Shown: piece by piece, positions 51,281-62,313 of the stretch | Layout of the letters: every line of letters begins with the position of its first letter | Numbering within the stretch: the stretch's first letter is position 1 | Source: Virgibacillus salexigens | GTDB taxonomy: Bacteria; Bacillota; Bacilli; Bacillales; Amphibacillaceae | Length of the DNA: 64,000 nt | NCBI RefSeq assembly: GCF_014905415.1 | Contig: NZ_BNEO01000002.1 | Span: 186,001-250,000 of the forward strand | Direction: 5' to 3' | The notes under the pieces: model-generated | What the model saw: only the letters and a program-made list of their open reading frames with translations | Database searches by the model: none | Told to the model about the DNA's origin: nothing | Program-made: the position numbers and the translations under genes

Positions 51281-51832
51281 TTATTCAACTGGTGTTGCAT
51301 TTTCAGGAACTGCGAACGGCTGCTCTTGATTAATATGATCATAAAACATAATTCCATTTAGGTGATCAATCTCATGTTGAAATACAACAGCCGCATACCC
51401 TTTTAATCGCAGTTTCAACGGATTGCCTTCTTTATCAAAAGCTTTAACTGTAACTCTGGCATGTCTAGGAACATAGCCTTCAACTGGACGGTCAACAGAT
51501 AAGCATCCCTCACCAGTTGATAAATATGACTTTTCAACCGAATGGCTAATGATTTTAGGGTTGACTAGTCCGTAACTATAATGTTTCCCATTCGGGTCTT
51601 CAAAATGTACTGCAACGAGCCGTTTGTTTAATCCAAGTTGCGGTGCAGCAAGGCCTACCCCAGCGCGTAGCTGATACTTTTCTGCAATCTCTTCATCTTG
51701 ACTATTTTTTAAAAACATCAACATATCTTCAATTAACTGTTTATCCGACTCATTTAATGGAATATCTACTTCGTCAGCTACTTCTGTCAAGGAAGGATGT
51801 CCTTCTCTGACAATATCTTTCATGGTTATCAT
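51281..51832 (-). CDS. def: Peptide deformylase
   Basis: A 183-residue iron/zinc enzyme that removes formyl groups from nascent proteins. The three motifs are 'GVGLAAPQ', 'EGCLSV' and 'HEIDHLNG'. It is of the longer Gram-positive type (type 2) with an insert between motifs 1 and 2. The start '[15 protein letters not shown]' matches B. subtilis YkrB/DefB, and an AGGAG site lies eight bases upstream of the ATG at 51832. Confidence 0.97.
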   Translation of the reverse strand: MITMKDIVREGHPSLTEVADEVDIPLNESDKQLIEDMLMFLKNSQDEEIAEKYQLRAGVGLAAPQLGLNKRLVAVHFEDPNGKHYSYGLVNPKIISHSVEKSYLSTGEGCLSVDRPVEGYVPRHARVTVKAFDKEGNPLKLRLKGYAAVVFQHEIDHLNGIMFYDHINQEQPFAVPENATPVE

Positions 51833-52017
51833 GAGTACCACTCCTAATCATTATTACTCTATTTCTATGTTACAATTTCATATTTTATCATATTTACGTT
51901 ATATTAATCATAGCTTGACTATATAAACTAGTATAGTTTTTTATAATCCAATAGAGTTCGCTTTGTGTTATACTAAAACTCGTACGTATGATGCAATGAT
52001 GTAGGAGGTAGAAAATC

Positions 52018-52707
52018 ATGCCGATGAAAAAGTCTGTCCTTATTGTAATCAGCTTTTTGCTTTTTATGATGGCAGCATGCAGTAGCGAAACGACGGAAGA
52101 ACAGATACAAGGGCATTTAGAAGAAGCTGTTTCATTAGAAAAGGATTTTGAAGAGCAACAAAGTAAGATTACTGAATTAGAAAAACAAGAACAGGAATTA
52201 TACAGTAAAATTATAAATCTTGGAATGGATGAAATGGATAAGATTAAAGAACTTTCCGGACAAGCAATTGATTCAATTGAAAAACGTTCAGAAGCAATAA
52301 AAACGGAGAAAGCAAGTATTGAAAAAGCAGAAGAAGAGTTCGCTGAAACAGAAGATTTAATAGCCGAAATAGAAGATGAGAAATTAAAAGAAACAGCAAC
52401 ATCAATGACTGAAGTGATGCAACAGCGATATGAAACATATCATCAATTAAATGATGCGTACAAAAACGCACTAGCCTTAGAAAAGGAAATGTACAACATG
52501 TTGCAAAAAGAAGATTTAGAACAAGAAACCTTGACTCAGCAAATAAACGAAATTAATGAAAGTTACCAAAAGGTAATTGATTTAAATAATTCGTTTAATG
52601 AGCATACCGTTGATTACAATGAACAGAAAAAAGCTTTCTATGAACAAGCAGGTATGGAAGTGAATTACGAGAAAAATCCTACCGGAAATAAATCAAAAGA
52701 AGAATAA
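52018..52707 (+). CDS. ykyA: YkyA-family coiled-coil lipoprotein
   Basis: A 229-residue lipoprotein with lipobox 'MAAC' near 18-21 and a long, glutamate- and lysine-rich coiled coil. It matches the YkyA family, whose role in the envelope is unknown. An AGGAGG ribosome site precedes the ATG; a second in-frame ATG two codons on is equally possible. In B. subtilis ykyA also lies just before pdhA. Confidence 0.87.
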   Translation: MPMKKSVLIVISFLLFMMAACSSETTEEQIQGHLEEAVSLEKDFEEQQSKITELEKQEQELYSKIINLGMDEMDKIKELSGQAIDSIEKRSEAIKTEKASIEKAEEEFAETEDLIAEIEDEKLKETATSMTEVMQQRYETYHQLNDAYKNALALEKEMYNMLQKEDLEQETLTQQINEINESYQKVIDLNNSFNEHTVDYNEQKKAFYEQAGMEVNYEKNPTGNKSKEE

Positions 52708-52728
52708 TTAGGTTGAGTAAAATACAGC

Positions 52729-52778
52729 GCCTTGGAGCAACCCTAACTACAGGGGGAGGATCCATAGGCGTTTTTTTG
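52729..52778 (+). terminator. Terminator after ykyA
   Basis: CGCCT/AGGCG, TGGA/TCCA and CCCT/GGGG form a stacked, interrupted stem followed by seven T. Confidence 0.75.
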
Positions 52779-52924
52779 TTTGAAGATAGGTAACTGAAAG
52801 ATTGATTACGGAATGATGTTAATAATACAGTTTGCAAAAACGATTATAACAGAATAATAAGAAGCAACATATTTTGTTAGCCAAGCCTCGTTCAAATTAA
52901 AATAATTAAATGAGAACAAAGTGT

Positions 52925-54230
<1,306 letters not shown>

Positions 54231-54233
54231 ATC

Positions 54234-55211
54234 ATGGCACAAATGACAATGATTCAAGCCATCACAGACGCATTGCGCACGGAATTAAAAAATGATGAAA
54301 ATGTGCTTGTATTTGGGGAAGACGTTGGTCAAAATGGTGGCGTATTCCGTGCTACTGAAGGACTGCAAGATGAATTCGGTGAAGAGCGTGTATTTGATAC
54401 GCCCTTAGCTGAATCTGGCATCGGTGGTCTTTCTATCGGTCTTGGATTACAAGGCTATCGACCAGTACCGGAAATTCAATTCTTCGGCTTCGTTTATGAA
54501 GTAATGGATTCCATTAGTGGACAAATGGCTCGTATGCGTTACCGTTCTGGAGGTTCACACCATTCTCCAATCACGATTCGTTCACCTTTTGGTGGTGGTG
54601 TTCATACACCAGAACTTCATGCTGATTCATTAGAAGGATTAATTGCTCAGCAACCAGGAATAAAAGTAGTTATTCCTTCATCACCATATGATGCAAAAGG
54701 ATTGCTTATCTCTGCTATTCGTGATAACGATCCAGTATTATTCCTAGAACATATGAAACTTTATCGTTCTTTCCGTGGGGAAGTGCCAGAAGAAGATTAT
54801 ACCATTGAGCTAGGAAAAGCAGAGGTTAAACGTGAGGGTACGGATGTAACGCTTATCTCTTATGGTGCAATGGTTCATGCTTCACTAAAAGCAGCAGAAG
54901 AACTGGAAGAAAAAGGAGTAAGTGCAGAAGTTGTTGACTTACGTACAGTATCTCCATTAGATGTGGACACAATTATCGAATCGGTTAAGAAAACAAATCG
55001 TGTTGTTGTAGTTCAAGAAGCTCAACGCCAAGCTGGGATAGCTGCTAATGTGATTTCTGAAATACAAGAGCGTGCCATCTTACACTTGGAAGCTCCTGTA
55101 TTACGTGTTACAGCGCCAGATACGGTTTATTCATTCTCAGCAGCAGAAGAAGTATGGTTACCAAACCATCAAGACATCATTGAGAAAGTGGATCAAGTAA
55201 TAAACTTTTAA
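54234..55211 (+). CDS. pdhB: Pyruvate dehydrogenase E1 beta
   Basis: A 325-residue subunit of the transketolase-like fold. '[18 protein letters not shown]' and 'PLAESGIGG' are conserved E1 beta runs. It forms the alpha2-beta2 tetramer with PdhA. It starts three bases after pdhA, with AAAGGAG ahead of it. Confidence 0.96.
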   Translation: MAQMTMIQAITDALRTELKNDENVLVFGEDVGQNGGVFRATEGLQDEFGEERVFDTPLAESGIGGLSIGLGLQGYRPVPEIQFFGFVYEVMDSISGQMARMRYRSGGSHHSPITIRSPFGGGVHTPELHADSLEGLIAQQPGIKVVIPSSPYDAKGLLISAIRDNDPVLFLEHMKLYRSFRGEVPEEDYTIELGKAEVKREGTDVTLISYGAMVHASLKAAEELEEKGVSAEVVDLRTVSPLDVDTIIESVKKTNRVVVVQEAQRQAGIAANVISEIQERAILHLEAPVLRVTAPDTVYSFSAAEEVWLPNHQDIIEKVDQVINF

Positions 55212-55235
55212 TTAAGAAGATAGGAGGTCATTCGT

Positions 55236-56519
55236 ATGGCATTTAATTTTAAGTTGCCAGACATCGGTGAAGGAATTCACGAAGGCGAAATTGTTAAATG
55301 GTTTGTTAAAGAAGGCGACGAAATCAAAGAAGATGATGTATTGTGTGAAGTCCAAAACGATAAAGCAGTCGTGGAAATCCCATCTCCAGTTGATGGCACC
55401 GTAGAAAAAGTACATGTGGAAGAAGGCACTGTTGCAGTCGTAGGAGACACTATTATTACATTCGATGCAGAAGGTTATGAATCGAATGATGATGAAGAAG
55501 AGGCTCAAGACGATAAGGAAGCTGAAAAAGAAGAAGCTTCTAAATCTGAAGACAAGCAAGTAGAGGAAAAATCACAACCAGCAAGTGATTCTGGTGATAA
55601 TAAACGCGTTATTGCTATGCCATCTGTAAGAAAATATGCACGAGACAATGATGTGAATATTTCAGAAGTTACTGGTTCGGGTAAAAATGGTCGTATTCTA
55701 AAAGAGGATATCGATAGCTTTAAAAATGGTGGCCAAGCAACTACGGAAACATCTGAAGCGACTGAGGAAAAAGCAGAACCTAAGAAAGGGACGACTGCGC
55801 CTGTATCAGAAGGTGATTTCCCTGAATCTCGTGAAGCAATGAGTGGCATTCGTAAATCAATTGCAAAAGCAATGGTTAATTCGAAAACAAAAGCACCTCA
55901 TGTTACACTCTTAGATGAAGTTGATGTAACGGATCTTGTTGCACATCGTAAGAAATTTAAAGCAGTAGCTGCAGAACAAGAAATTAAATTAACCTATTTG
56001 CCATATGTAGCTAAAGCGCTAGTATCAGCTTCTAAGAAATTCCCGATTTTAAATGCTGCAGTGGATGATGAAACAAACGAAATTATTCACAAGCATTATT
56101 ATAACATTGGAATTGCTGCTGACACAGACAAAGGACTACTTGTCCCAGTAGTTAAAAATGCTGATCGTAAATCGATTTTTGCAATTTCTCAAGAAATTAA
56201 TGAATTGGCAGATAAAGCTAGAAGTGGTAAACTATCACCTGAAGAGATGAAGGGTGCTTCCAATACAATTACAAATATTGGATCTGCAGGTGGCCAATGG
56301 TTTACACCAGTATTAAATTATCCTGAAGCTGTTATTTTAGGAATTGGCCGTATCGCAGAGAAGCCAATTGTTCGCGATGGAGAGATTGTAATTGCACCGG
56401 TACTCGCATTATCATTAAGCTTTGATCATCGTATTGTTGATGGTGCTACTGCACAGTTAGCTCTAAATCAAATCAAGCGATTATTAAGCGATCCACAATT
56501 AATTATGATGGAGGCGTAG
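55236..56519 (+). CDS. pdhC: Dihydrolipoamide acetyltransferase (E2)
   Basis: A 427-residue E2 chain. One lipoyl domain (1-78) has the lipoylated lysine 43 in '[13 protein letters not shown]'. An acidic linker (about 80-120) leads to the peripheral subunit-binding domain (about 125-160) and a second linker. The C-terminal catalytic domain carries 'DHRIVDGA' with the active histidine near 399. It forms the 60-chain core that binds E1 and E3. A TAGGAGG ribosome site precedes the ATG. Confidence 0.96.
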   Translation: MAFNFKLPDIGEGIHEGEIVKWFVKEGDEIKEDDVLCEVQNDKAVVEIPSPVDGTVEKVHVEEGTVAVVGDTIITFDAEGYESNDDEEEAQDDKEAEKEEASKSEDKQVEEKSQPASDSGDNKRVIAMPSVRKYARDNDVNISEVTGSGKNGRILKEDIDSFKNGGQATTETSEATEEKAEPKKGTTAPVSEGDFPESREAMSGIRKSIAKAMVNSKTKAPHVTLLDEVDVTDLVAHRKKFKAVAAEQEIKLTYLPYVAKALVSASKKFPILNAAVDDETNEIIHKHYYNIGIAADTDKGLLVPVVKNADRKSIFAISQEINELADKARSGKLSPEEMKGASNTITNIGSAGGQWFTPVLNYPEAVILGIGRIAEKPIVRDGEIVIAPVLALSLSFDHRIVDGATAQLALNQIKRLLSDPQLIMMEA

Positions 56520-56523
56520 GTTT

Positions 56524-57930
56524 ATGGTAGTAGGAGATTTCCCAATTGAAGTAGATACACTTGTTGTTGGAGCTGGACCTGGTGGTTATGTAGCCGCTAT
56601 TCGTGCTGCACAACTAGGACAAAAAGTAACAATTGTAGATAAAGGAGCACTTGGGGGAGTTTGTTTAAATGTTGGATGTATTCCATCCAAAGCGTTAATT
56701 CAAGCTGGACATTTAACAGAACATGCTCACGGTAATGAAGAACTTGGAATAAAAACCGAAAATGTTACTGTAGATTTCACTAAGGTTCAAGAATGGAAAG
56801 GAAGCGTAGTTAAAAAGCTAACTTCCGGCGTAGAAGGTTTATTAAAAGGAAACAAAGTCGATATTGTAAAAGGTGAAGTTTATTTCGTTGATAATAAAAC
56901 GGTTAAAATTATGGATGATAAAAACTCTCAAACCTATACTTTTAACAACTGTATTATTGCAACGGGTTCTACACCAATTGAAATCCCTAGCTTTAAGTTC
57001 TCTGACCGTGTACTTGATTCTACAGGAGCATTAAATCTAAAAGAGATTCCTGGAAAAATGGTTGTTATCGGTGGAGGATATATTGGTACTGAATTAGGAA
57101 CTGCATACGCTAATTTCGGTACGGAGGTAACAGTTCTTGAAGGAACAAAAGATATTCTTGGCGGATTCGAAAAGCAAATGAAACAAGTTGTTAAGAAGCG
57201 TCTGAAAAACAAAGGTGTTAACATCATCACGGAAGCAATGGCAAAAGGTGTAGAAGAATCAAAAGACGGCGTAAAAGTTTCTTATGAAGTAAACGGTAAA
57301 GAAGAAACAATTGAAGCTGATTATGTATTAGTAACAGTCGGTCGTCGTCCTAATACGGAAGAACTTGGTCTAGAACAAGTTGGTATTGAAAAAGATGACC
57401 GTGGATTAATTAAAATCAATAAACAATGCCGTACAAACGTAGAAAATATCTATGCAATTGGCGATATCGTAGAAGGTATGCCACTAGCTCATAAAGCTTC
57501 TTATGAAGGAAAGGTTGCTGCTGAAGCAATTAGTGGAGAGAAAGCAGAAATCGACTACGTAGGTATGCCAGCAGTAGTATTCTCTGATCCTGAATTAGCG
57601 ACAGTTGGATATACAGAACAAGAAGCTAAGGATGCTGGATATGACGTAAAAGCAGCTAAATTCCCATTTGCTGCAAATGGTCGTGCACTTTCATTAAATG
57701 ATAGTGATGGTTTCATGAAGCTGATCACACGCAAAGACGATGGACTCGTTATTGGTGCCCAAATTGCAGGTCCAAATGCGAGCGATATGATTGCTGAAAT
57801 CGGCTTAGCAATTGAAGCAGGGATGACTGCTGAGGACATCGCGCTTACCATTCATGCACATCCTAGCTTAGGAGAAATTACAATGGAAGCTGCGGAAGTT
57901 GCGTTAGGTACTCCTATTCACATGATGTAA
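56524..57930 (+). CDS. pdhD: Dihydrolipoamide dehydrogenase (E3)
   Basis: A 468-residue flavoenzyme. The FAD motif is 'GAGPGG' (16-21), the redox disulfide is Cys47/Cys52 in '[13 protein letters not shown]', the NAD motif is '[10 protein letters not shown]', and the active His-Glu pair is in 'HAHPSLGE'. It reoxidises the lipoyl groups of pyruvate and, in other complexes, 2-oxoglutarate dehydrogenase. It is four bases from pdhC and ends the operon before two terminators. Confidence 0.96.
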   Translation: MVVGDFPIEVDTLVVGAGPGGYVAAIRAAQLGQKVTIVDKGALGGVCLNVGCIPSKALIQAGHLTEHAHGNEELGIKTENVTVDFTKVQEWKGSVVKKLTSGVEGLLKGNKVDIVKGEVYFVDNKTVKIMDDKNSQTYTFNNCIIATGSTPIEIPSFKFSDRVLDSTGALNLKEIPGKMVVIGGGYIGTELGTAYANFGTEVTVLEGTKDILGGFEKQMKQVVKKRLKNKGVNIITEAMAKGVEESKDGVKVSYEVNGKEETIEADYVLVTVGRRPNTEELGLEQVGIEKDDRGLIKINKQCRTNVENIYAIGDIVEGMPLAHKASYEGKVAAEAISGEKAEIDYVGMPAVVFSDPELATVGYTEQEAKDAGYDVKAAKFPFAANGRALSLNDSDGFMKLITRKDDGLVIGAQIAGPNASDMIAEIGLAIEAGMTAEDIALTIHAHPSLGEITMEAAEVALGTPIHMM

Positions 57931-57964
57931 GCTAGTAATCGTCTAGTGTAGCATAATGAAAATT

Positions 57965-58003
57965 AGTCCGGATATTGATGTTTAAGTCAATATTCGGGCT
58001 TTA
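57965..58003 (+). terminator. Terminator of the pdh operon
   Basis: A 14-bp stem (57965-57978 with 57987-58000) that includes two G-T pairs, followed by a weak T-rich tail. Confidence 0.75.
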
Positions 58004-58027
58004 ATTTGTAAAAGGACTTATTTTACA

Positions 58028-58064
58028 CAAAAAAACAATGGCTTATAATGGCCATTGTTTTTTT
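58028..58064. terminator. Second, bidirectional terminator
   Basis: AACAATGG and CCATTGTT with flanking A and T runs form a stem that can end the pdh operon and the opposing lipoprotein gene. Confidence 0.82.
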
Positions 58065-58171
58065 ATATAAAAATACGTGCGTAGACTTATTATCCCTAGT
58101 TAGCCGGATAGTAATCCTTTATGAGAAGACGTTTGCGGTACAAAGAAGAAGACTGCCTAGCGGTTAAAAAA

Positions 58172-58546
58172 TTACTTTATAATCCCTTCAAGCTTTTCCT
58201 TGATTTCATCTTTCTCCATCTCACCAGATAGGCTTTCAATTGTTCTACCATCTTTGGTAATTAATAATGCAGGTGTTTCTTGCTCCGTTACATTTTCTAT
58301 ATCTTCTATCGTTGTTTCGTTTGTTTGTACTTCACTAAAAGCATGCGGATATTCTGCCTTCACTTCGATAATTGCATCATAATAGATATTTTCTAACGCA
58401 CTATTTGTTTTATCAGTAAGAAACATAACATCATATTCTTTTGGCTGAAAAGTAATAACGTCAATCAATGGTGACGATTGACAGGCACTTAGTAGCAAAA
58501 TCATTATGCTAATTAGAGGGATGATTGCGCGTTTAATTTTACTCAC
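58172..58546 (-). CDS. Small lipoprotein, unknown
   Basis: A lipoprotein of about 124 residues with lipobox 'LSAC' and a mature part with a thioredoxin-like alternation of strands and helices ('EYDVMFLTDKT', 'TPALLITKDGRT'). No cysteine pair is present in the mature part. The start is unclear: the GTG at 58546 lies directly in the ribosome site GGAAGGTGAG, while an ATT at 58537 has ideal spacing and gives a typical signal peptide. Small peptidoglycan-associated lipoproteins of related bacteria may be relatives, from memory. Confidence 0.65.
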   Translation of the reverse strand: MSKIKRAIIPLISIMILLLSACQSSPLIDVITFQPKEYDVMFLTDKTNSALENIYYDAIIEVKAEYPHAFSEVQTNETTIEDIENVTEQETPALLITKDGRTIESLSGEMEKDEIKEKLEGIIK

Positions 58547-58686
58547 CTTCCTGCTAATTATCAGTGTATACTCATAGTTTAACAAAAAGATGCGTGCAAA
58601 GTCGGGATGTTATAGAACTGTTAATGGTTTGAAATAGTTATGTTGGATTAGTAATATAGTTACAAATGAAAAGTTATGAACTGTAA

Positions 58687-58718
58687 AAAAGGTTAGAGCA
58701 AATGAGCTCTAACCTTTT
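58687..58718 (-). terminator. Terminator overlapping the betaine carrier stop codon
   Basis: AAAAGGTTAGAGC and GCTCTAACCTTTT form a perfect 13-bp stem with T on the minus strand. The stop codon of the carrier gene is inside the stem. Confidence 0.87.
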
Positions 58719-60238
58719 CTTCTACTACTTAAGTCCACCTCTTTGGCCTCTTGTTTAAATGATTTAATTAAGGAGAATACGACAAGTATCATGATAATCG
58801 CAAATGGAAATGCTGCAATAATAGATGCCGTCTGCAATGCATTTAATCCTCCTTGCCAAAGTAACACTGCTGCTGCACCTGATTGAATAACTCCCCATAC
58901 AAACTTAACCGAATTCGGTGGATACAAGCTACCGCCAGTCGTTTGCATTCCTAATACGAAAGTCGCTGAGTCAGCCGATGTGATAAAGAAAGTGCAAATA
59001 AGCAAGATCGCTATAATAGAAATAAATCCGCCAATTGGGAAATTCTCTAATAAGGCAAACAATGCTACTTCCTCACCAGTATTATTAATATGTTGCATAA
59101 TATTGACGCCTTCAAAGCTTTCCAGGTGAATAGCTGAACCTCCAAAGACTGCGAACCAAAGCGCACCAAAGATTGTTGGTACAAGTAGTACACCTAAAAC
59201 AAATTCACGAATTGTTCTACCTCTAGAGACCCGGGCAATAAACGTACCAACAAATGGTGCCCATGCAATCCACCATGCCCAATAGAATATAGTCCAACCA
59301 TTAATCCATCCAGCATTATCTTCGCTAAACGGAGTCATACGTAAACTCATACTAGGCAAGTTTTGTAGGTAGCTTCCGAAAGACGTTGTAAAAAAGTTCA
59401 TAATAAAGTTCGTCGGTCCAAGAATAAGAACAAATACTAGAAGTAAGAAAGCTAATATAAGATTGGTATTACTTAAATACTTTATTCCTCTATTAAGACC
59501 GGTCATTGCCGATGTCATATATAGAACGGTAACAATAGCAATAATAATTAGTTGTAAAGTGATCGTTGATTCCATTCCTGTTACAAAGGATAAACCACCA
59601 CTTATTTGAATGGCACCTAAACCAAGTGAGGTTGAGACGCCGAAAATAGTAGCAAATACAACGATGAAATCAACAACCGTTCCCCATGTACCCTTGATTC
59701 GATCACCAAACAATGGCTCAAGGATTGCACTTACAACACCAGGTGCCTGTTTACGGAATTTGAAGTAAGCTAGTGCTAAAGCGATCGTTGCGTAGATAGC
59801 CCATGGATGGAGACCCCAATGAAAGAAGCTATATTGCATTGCTGTTTTAGCTGCCTCATTCGTTTCAGCATCTCCATACGGAGGAGTATGGAAGTGAGAT
59901 AATGGTTCTGCGGCCCCCCAGAACACAAGTCCAATTCCCATACCAGCACTGAATAACATAGCAAACCAAGTTAAATAACTATATTCTGGCTTATCACCAG
60001 GCTTACCTAATTTAATATTTCCATATTTGGAAAAAATAAGATAGATTGCAAAAATGACAAATGCAGTTGCACTAATTAAATAAAACCAGCCAAATTTATC
60101 TACCAAAAAACCTTGAACAATCGTGGTTACATTATCTAAATTTGCATTTGGCCATACATCTTTAGGGATGATCCCCCAAATAATAAATAGTACTGCTATA
60201 AATGCAGAAATATAAAAGACTCGTGTTACTTTTTTCAC
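58709..60238 (-). CDS. opuD: BCCT-family glycine betaine transporter, OpuD-like
   Basis: A 509-residue carrier with twelve membrane segments. 'AGMGIGLVFWGAAEPLSHF' carries the glycine motif linked to Na+ coupling in betaine carriers, and the 'WAWWIAWAPFVG' segment supplies the tryptophan box that binds the trimethylammonium group. The short C-terminal tail lacks the long osmosensing extension of BetP. Uptake of glycine betaine protects against high salt. It appears monocistronic with an AAGGATAA-type ribosome site. Confidence 0.9.
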   Translation of the reverse strand: MKKVTRVFYISAFIAVLFIIWGIIPKDVWPNANLDNVTTIVQGFLVDKFGWFYLISATAFVIFAIYLIFSKYGNIKLGKPGDKPEYSYLTWFAMLFSAGMGIGLVFWGAAEPLSHFHTPPYGDAETNEAAKTAMQYSFFHWGLHPWAIYATIALALAYFKFRKQAPGVVSAILEPLFGDRIKGTWGTVVDFIVVFATIFGVSTSLGLGAIQISGGLSFVTGMESTITLQLIIIAIVTVLYMTSAMTGLNRGIKYLSNTNLILAFLLLVFVLILGPTNFIMNFFTTSFGSYLQNLPSMSLRMTPFSEDNAGWINGWTIFYWAWWIAWAPFVGTFIARVSRGRTIREFVLGVLLVPTIFGALWFAVFGGSAIHLESFEGVNIMQHINNTGEEVALFALLENFPIGGFISIIAILLICTFFITSADSATFVLGMQTTGGSLYPPNSVKFVWGVIQSGAAAVLLWQGGLNALQTASIIAAFPFAIIMILVVFSLIKSFKQEAKEVDLSSRRKG

Positions 60239-60436
60239 ATAAATTATCCTTTCTTTAATTATTTTCAGGCATTATATATGTAGGCACACTTATTGTATTA
60301 AAACATAATGAAATAATTTGTTCAAATCTCAACGCTTGATTTTACTATTCCCGAGGCATAGAAATATCATACTATTTATTTTACTACCCATTCTAGAGCG
60401 AGTTTAAACAATTGTCTTTTTTTGTTTAAATTTGTA

Positions 60437-60465
60437 TTGCCAGTTAATTTCCAGGAACTTATAAT
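60437..60465 (+). promoter_or_regulatory. SigA promoter of the deacetylase lipoprotein gene
   Basis: TTGCCA (60437-60442) and TATAAT (60460-60465) are 17 bp apart, about 38 bp before the start codon. Confidence 0.82.
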
Positions 60466-60503
60466 AGACTTGATAGAATGAATGGTAACTGGGGAGGGGT
60501 AGC

Positions 60504-61352
60504 TTGAAAAAAGTAATTACTATTCTAATGTTGATCTTAGTGCTAGCTGCTTGTGGGGAAAGTGCTCAACCTGTCAGCGAAAAGCAATCTGAAAATGAAA
60601 ATCAAACACCGGAACAAACATCTGGAGAAGAGAGAGAACAACAACCGAATCAACAGGATACTGAATCAAAGCCAACTGAAAAAATGGAAGAACCGAAATA
60701 TAAAGTTTCAGATGATGCAACCATTGTACCTTTGAAGGAAGGGATAAATGAAAAAGTCGTACTTTTAACGATTGATGACGTGCCAGATAAATATGCTGTT
60801 GAAATGGCTAAAACATTAAAAAAGTTAAATGTACAGGCGATTTTCTTTGCCAATGGGCATTTTTTAGAAACGCCTGAGCAAAAAAAACAATTAAAAGAAA
60901 TACATGAGATGGGCTTTATAATCGGAAACCATACATATAGCCATGCGAATCTAACAACATTGTCTGAAAAAGAGCAAACAGAAGAGATTGTAAAAGTTAG
61001 TGATCAAATAGAAGAAATCATCGGAGAACGGCCAAAATTTTTTCGAGCACCACATGGTATGAATACCGATCATTCAAAACAAGTGGCGAAAGAAGAGAAT
61101 ATGGTGCTAATGAATTGGACGTATGGCTATGATTACTTTGAGCCATATATGAATGTAGAAAAATTAACCAATGCTATGATAACAGGAGAAGGACCAGAGG
61201 TAGATATAGACTATTCTCTATTAAAGCCTGGTGCAAATCTGTTAATGCATGATAGAGAATGGACAAATAAAGCATTGGCAGATATCGTAAACGGGTTAAG
61301 AGATAAAGGTTATGAAATGGTAGACCCACATCAAATTAAGACAATTGATTAG
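60504..61352 (+). CDS. Polysaccharide deacetylase-like lipoprotein
   Basis: A 282-residue lipoprotein with lipobox 'LAAC' (about 14-17), a Gln/Glu-rich linker to about 65, and a NodB domain. The metal-binding motifs are altered 'TIDDVP' (usually TFDDGP), intact 'HTYSH', 'RAPHG' and a C-terminal 'LLMHD'. The second Asp of motif 1 is kept, so deacetylase activity on cell-wall glycans is plausible. The start is TTG at 60504 with a GGGGAGGGG ribosome site. Confidence 0.85.
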   Translation: MKKVITILMLILVLAACGESAQPVSEKQSENENQTPEQTSGEEREQQPNQQDTESKPTEKMEEPKYKVSDDATIVPLKEGINEKVVLLTIDDVPDKYAVEMAKTLKKLNVQAIFFANGHFLETPEQKKQLKEIHEMGFIIGNHTYSHANLTTLSEKEQTEEIVKVSDQIEEIIGERPKFFRAPHGMNTDHSKQVAKEENMVLMNWTYGYDYFEPYMNVEKLTNAMITGEGPEVDIDYSLLKPGANLLMHDREWTNKALADIVNGLRDKGYEMVDPHQIKTID

Positions 61353-61359
61353 CGCTACA

Positions 61360-61402
61360 AACTAAGGCATGTCTTTACAACAAGCACATGCCTTAGTTTT
61401 TT
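61360..61402 (+). terminator. Terminator after the deacetylase gene
   Basis: A 13-bp stem (61360-61372 with 61386-61398) with T residues following. Confidence 0.87.
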
Positions 61403-61474
61403 ATTTTTGATCATTTCAAGTGAGACAGGTCCATGCAAATAACAAATAAAATAAATATGACATACTAAATAGGG

Positions 61475-61503
61475 TTGATTTTTCCAATGTGTTATATTAT
61501 AAT
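61475..61503 (+). promoter_or_regulatory. Promoter of the SR1-type RNA
   Basis: TTGATT (61475-61480) and TATAAT (61498-61503) are 17 bp apart, about 45 bp before the SR1P start. In B. subtilis SR1 is repressed by CcpN under glycolytic conditions; no CcpN site is claimed here. Confidence 0.8.
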
Positions 61504-61548
61504 GTGAATACGCTATCATAAAATATCATCACAAAGGAGTTGGGCCAG

Positions 61549-61662
61549 ATGGGCACCATTGTTTGTCAGGATTGTCAAAAAGTTATTGAACAGTTTGATG
61601 ATGAAAAAGTCACTACCCTATACGGTACTTGTCCGACTTGTCGTGAAATAATAAATAAATAA
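61549..61662 (+). CDS. sr1P: SR1P, GapA-binding peptide
   Basis: A 37-residue peptide with two cysteine pairs: 'VCQDC' near the start and 'TCPTC' near the end, a zinc-ribbon-like plan. 'MGTIVCQDCQKVIEQFDDEK' matches SR1P of B. subtilis, the peptide encoded on the dual-function small RNA SR1, which binds GapA and stimulates RNase J1. The ATG has an AAAGGAG ribosome site. It lies between pdh and the ykt genes, as SR1 does in B. subtilis. Confidence 0.9.
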   Translation: MGTIVCQDCQKVIEQFDDEKVTTLYGTCPTCREIINK

Positions 61663-61677
61663 CTATAAGGTAATCAT

Positions 61678-61712
61678 AAAGCTGCCGTCCAACTTGAAAC
61701 GGCAGCTTTATT
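61678..61712 (+). terminator. Terminator of the SR1-like RNA
   Basis: AAAGCTGCCGT and ACGGCAGCTTT form an 11-bp GC-rich stem, followed by ATTTG. Confidence 0.85.
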
Positions 61713-62001
61713 TGCATATGATACGTTTATTACTTGTAACGATTCTGAAGATTCATCTATCAATCCTATACAAGTACCCCCCCAATTTTTTGTGAATGTA
61801 TTGCTAACCTCCTCCGTCATACAATAGGATGAATCCTCATTGATTCAGTTTACCGATGCATCCTTATAAGCATCTTACTTGAAGTCGATCTTACGTACGA
61901 TCAAAAAGAGTCAACAAATACGAGATAACATGATATCATTAAAATGCTGTTTGTGGATCGTTAAACGTAGGGAAAAATGATCTTGAAGGGAGGAGTTATA
62001 A
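61713..62001. other. Gap before yktA with no supported gene
   Basis: The 339 bp from the SR1P stop to yktA hold the SR1 terminator, then about 290 bp with a run of seven C near 61780 and short dyads. I see no frame with a usable start and ribosome site. Confidence 0.6.
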
Positions 62002-62271
62002 GTGAATTATCATTATCCTATTGATGAAACATGGTCGAAAGAAGAAGTTATTCAGGTTGTGCAATTTTTTTCCTTGGTTGAACAGGCGTATGAAAAAAAG
62101 ATAGATCGTGATGTCTTTCTAGCTGCATATCGTGAATTTAAAAGAATTGTACCGTCTAAAAGTGAAGAAAAGAAATTATTTAGTTCGTTTGAACAGGGTT
62201 CTGGTTATTCTAGTTTTCAAGTTGTTAAACAGGCTAGAAATTCCAACGATACGAGCATTTCTATTGGATAA
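62002..62271 (+). CDS. yktA: UPF0223 protein YktA
   Basis: An 89-residue helical protein matching YktA ('YPIDETWSKEEVIQVVQFF' at the start). Function is unknown. The start is GTG at 62002 with a GGGAGGAG ribosome site. It lies next to yktB in opposite orientation, as in B. subtilis. Confidence 0.88.
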   Translation: MNYHYPIDETWSKEEVIQVVQFFSLVEQAYEKKIDRDVFLAAYREFKRIVPSKSEEKKLFSSFEQGSGYSSFQVVKQARNSNDTSISIG

Positions 62272-62306
62272 AAAAAGCAGCACACTTCGATCTCTGTGCT
62301 GCTTTT
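62271..62306. terminator. Bidirectional terminator between yktA and yktB
   Basis: AAAAGCAGCACA and TGTGCTGCTTTT form a 12-bp stem with A and T runs on both sides. Confidence 0.87.
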
Positions 62307-62313
62307 ATCTATA

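Larger units (their letters stand above)
61504..61712 (+). ncRNA. SR1-like dual-function small RNA
   Basis: The transcript from the promoter at 61475-61503 to the terminator at 61678-61712 would be about 200 nt and carry only the SR1P frame. This is the size and plan of SR1 of B. subtilis, which also base-pairs with ahrC mRNA. Conservation of the base-pairing part is not shown here. Confidence 0.65.

Noticed and set aside
61740-61830. Minus-strand small gene with GGAGGAGG and a G7 run
   Set aside because: A ribosome-like site exists but no start codon is in place, and the frame closes after about 14 codons.
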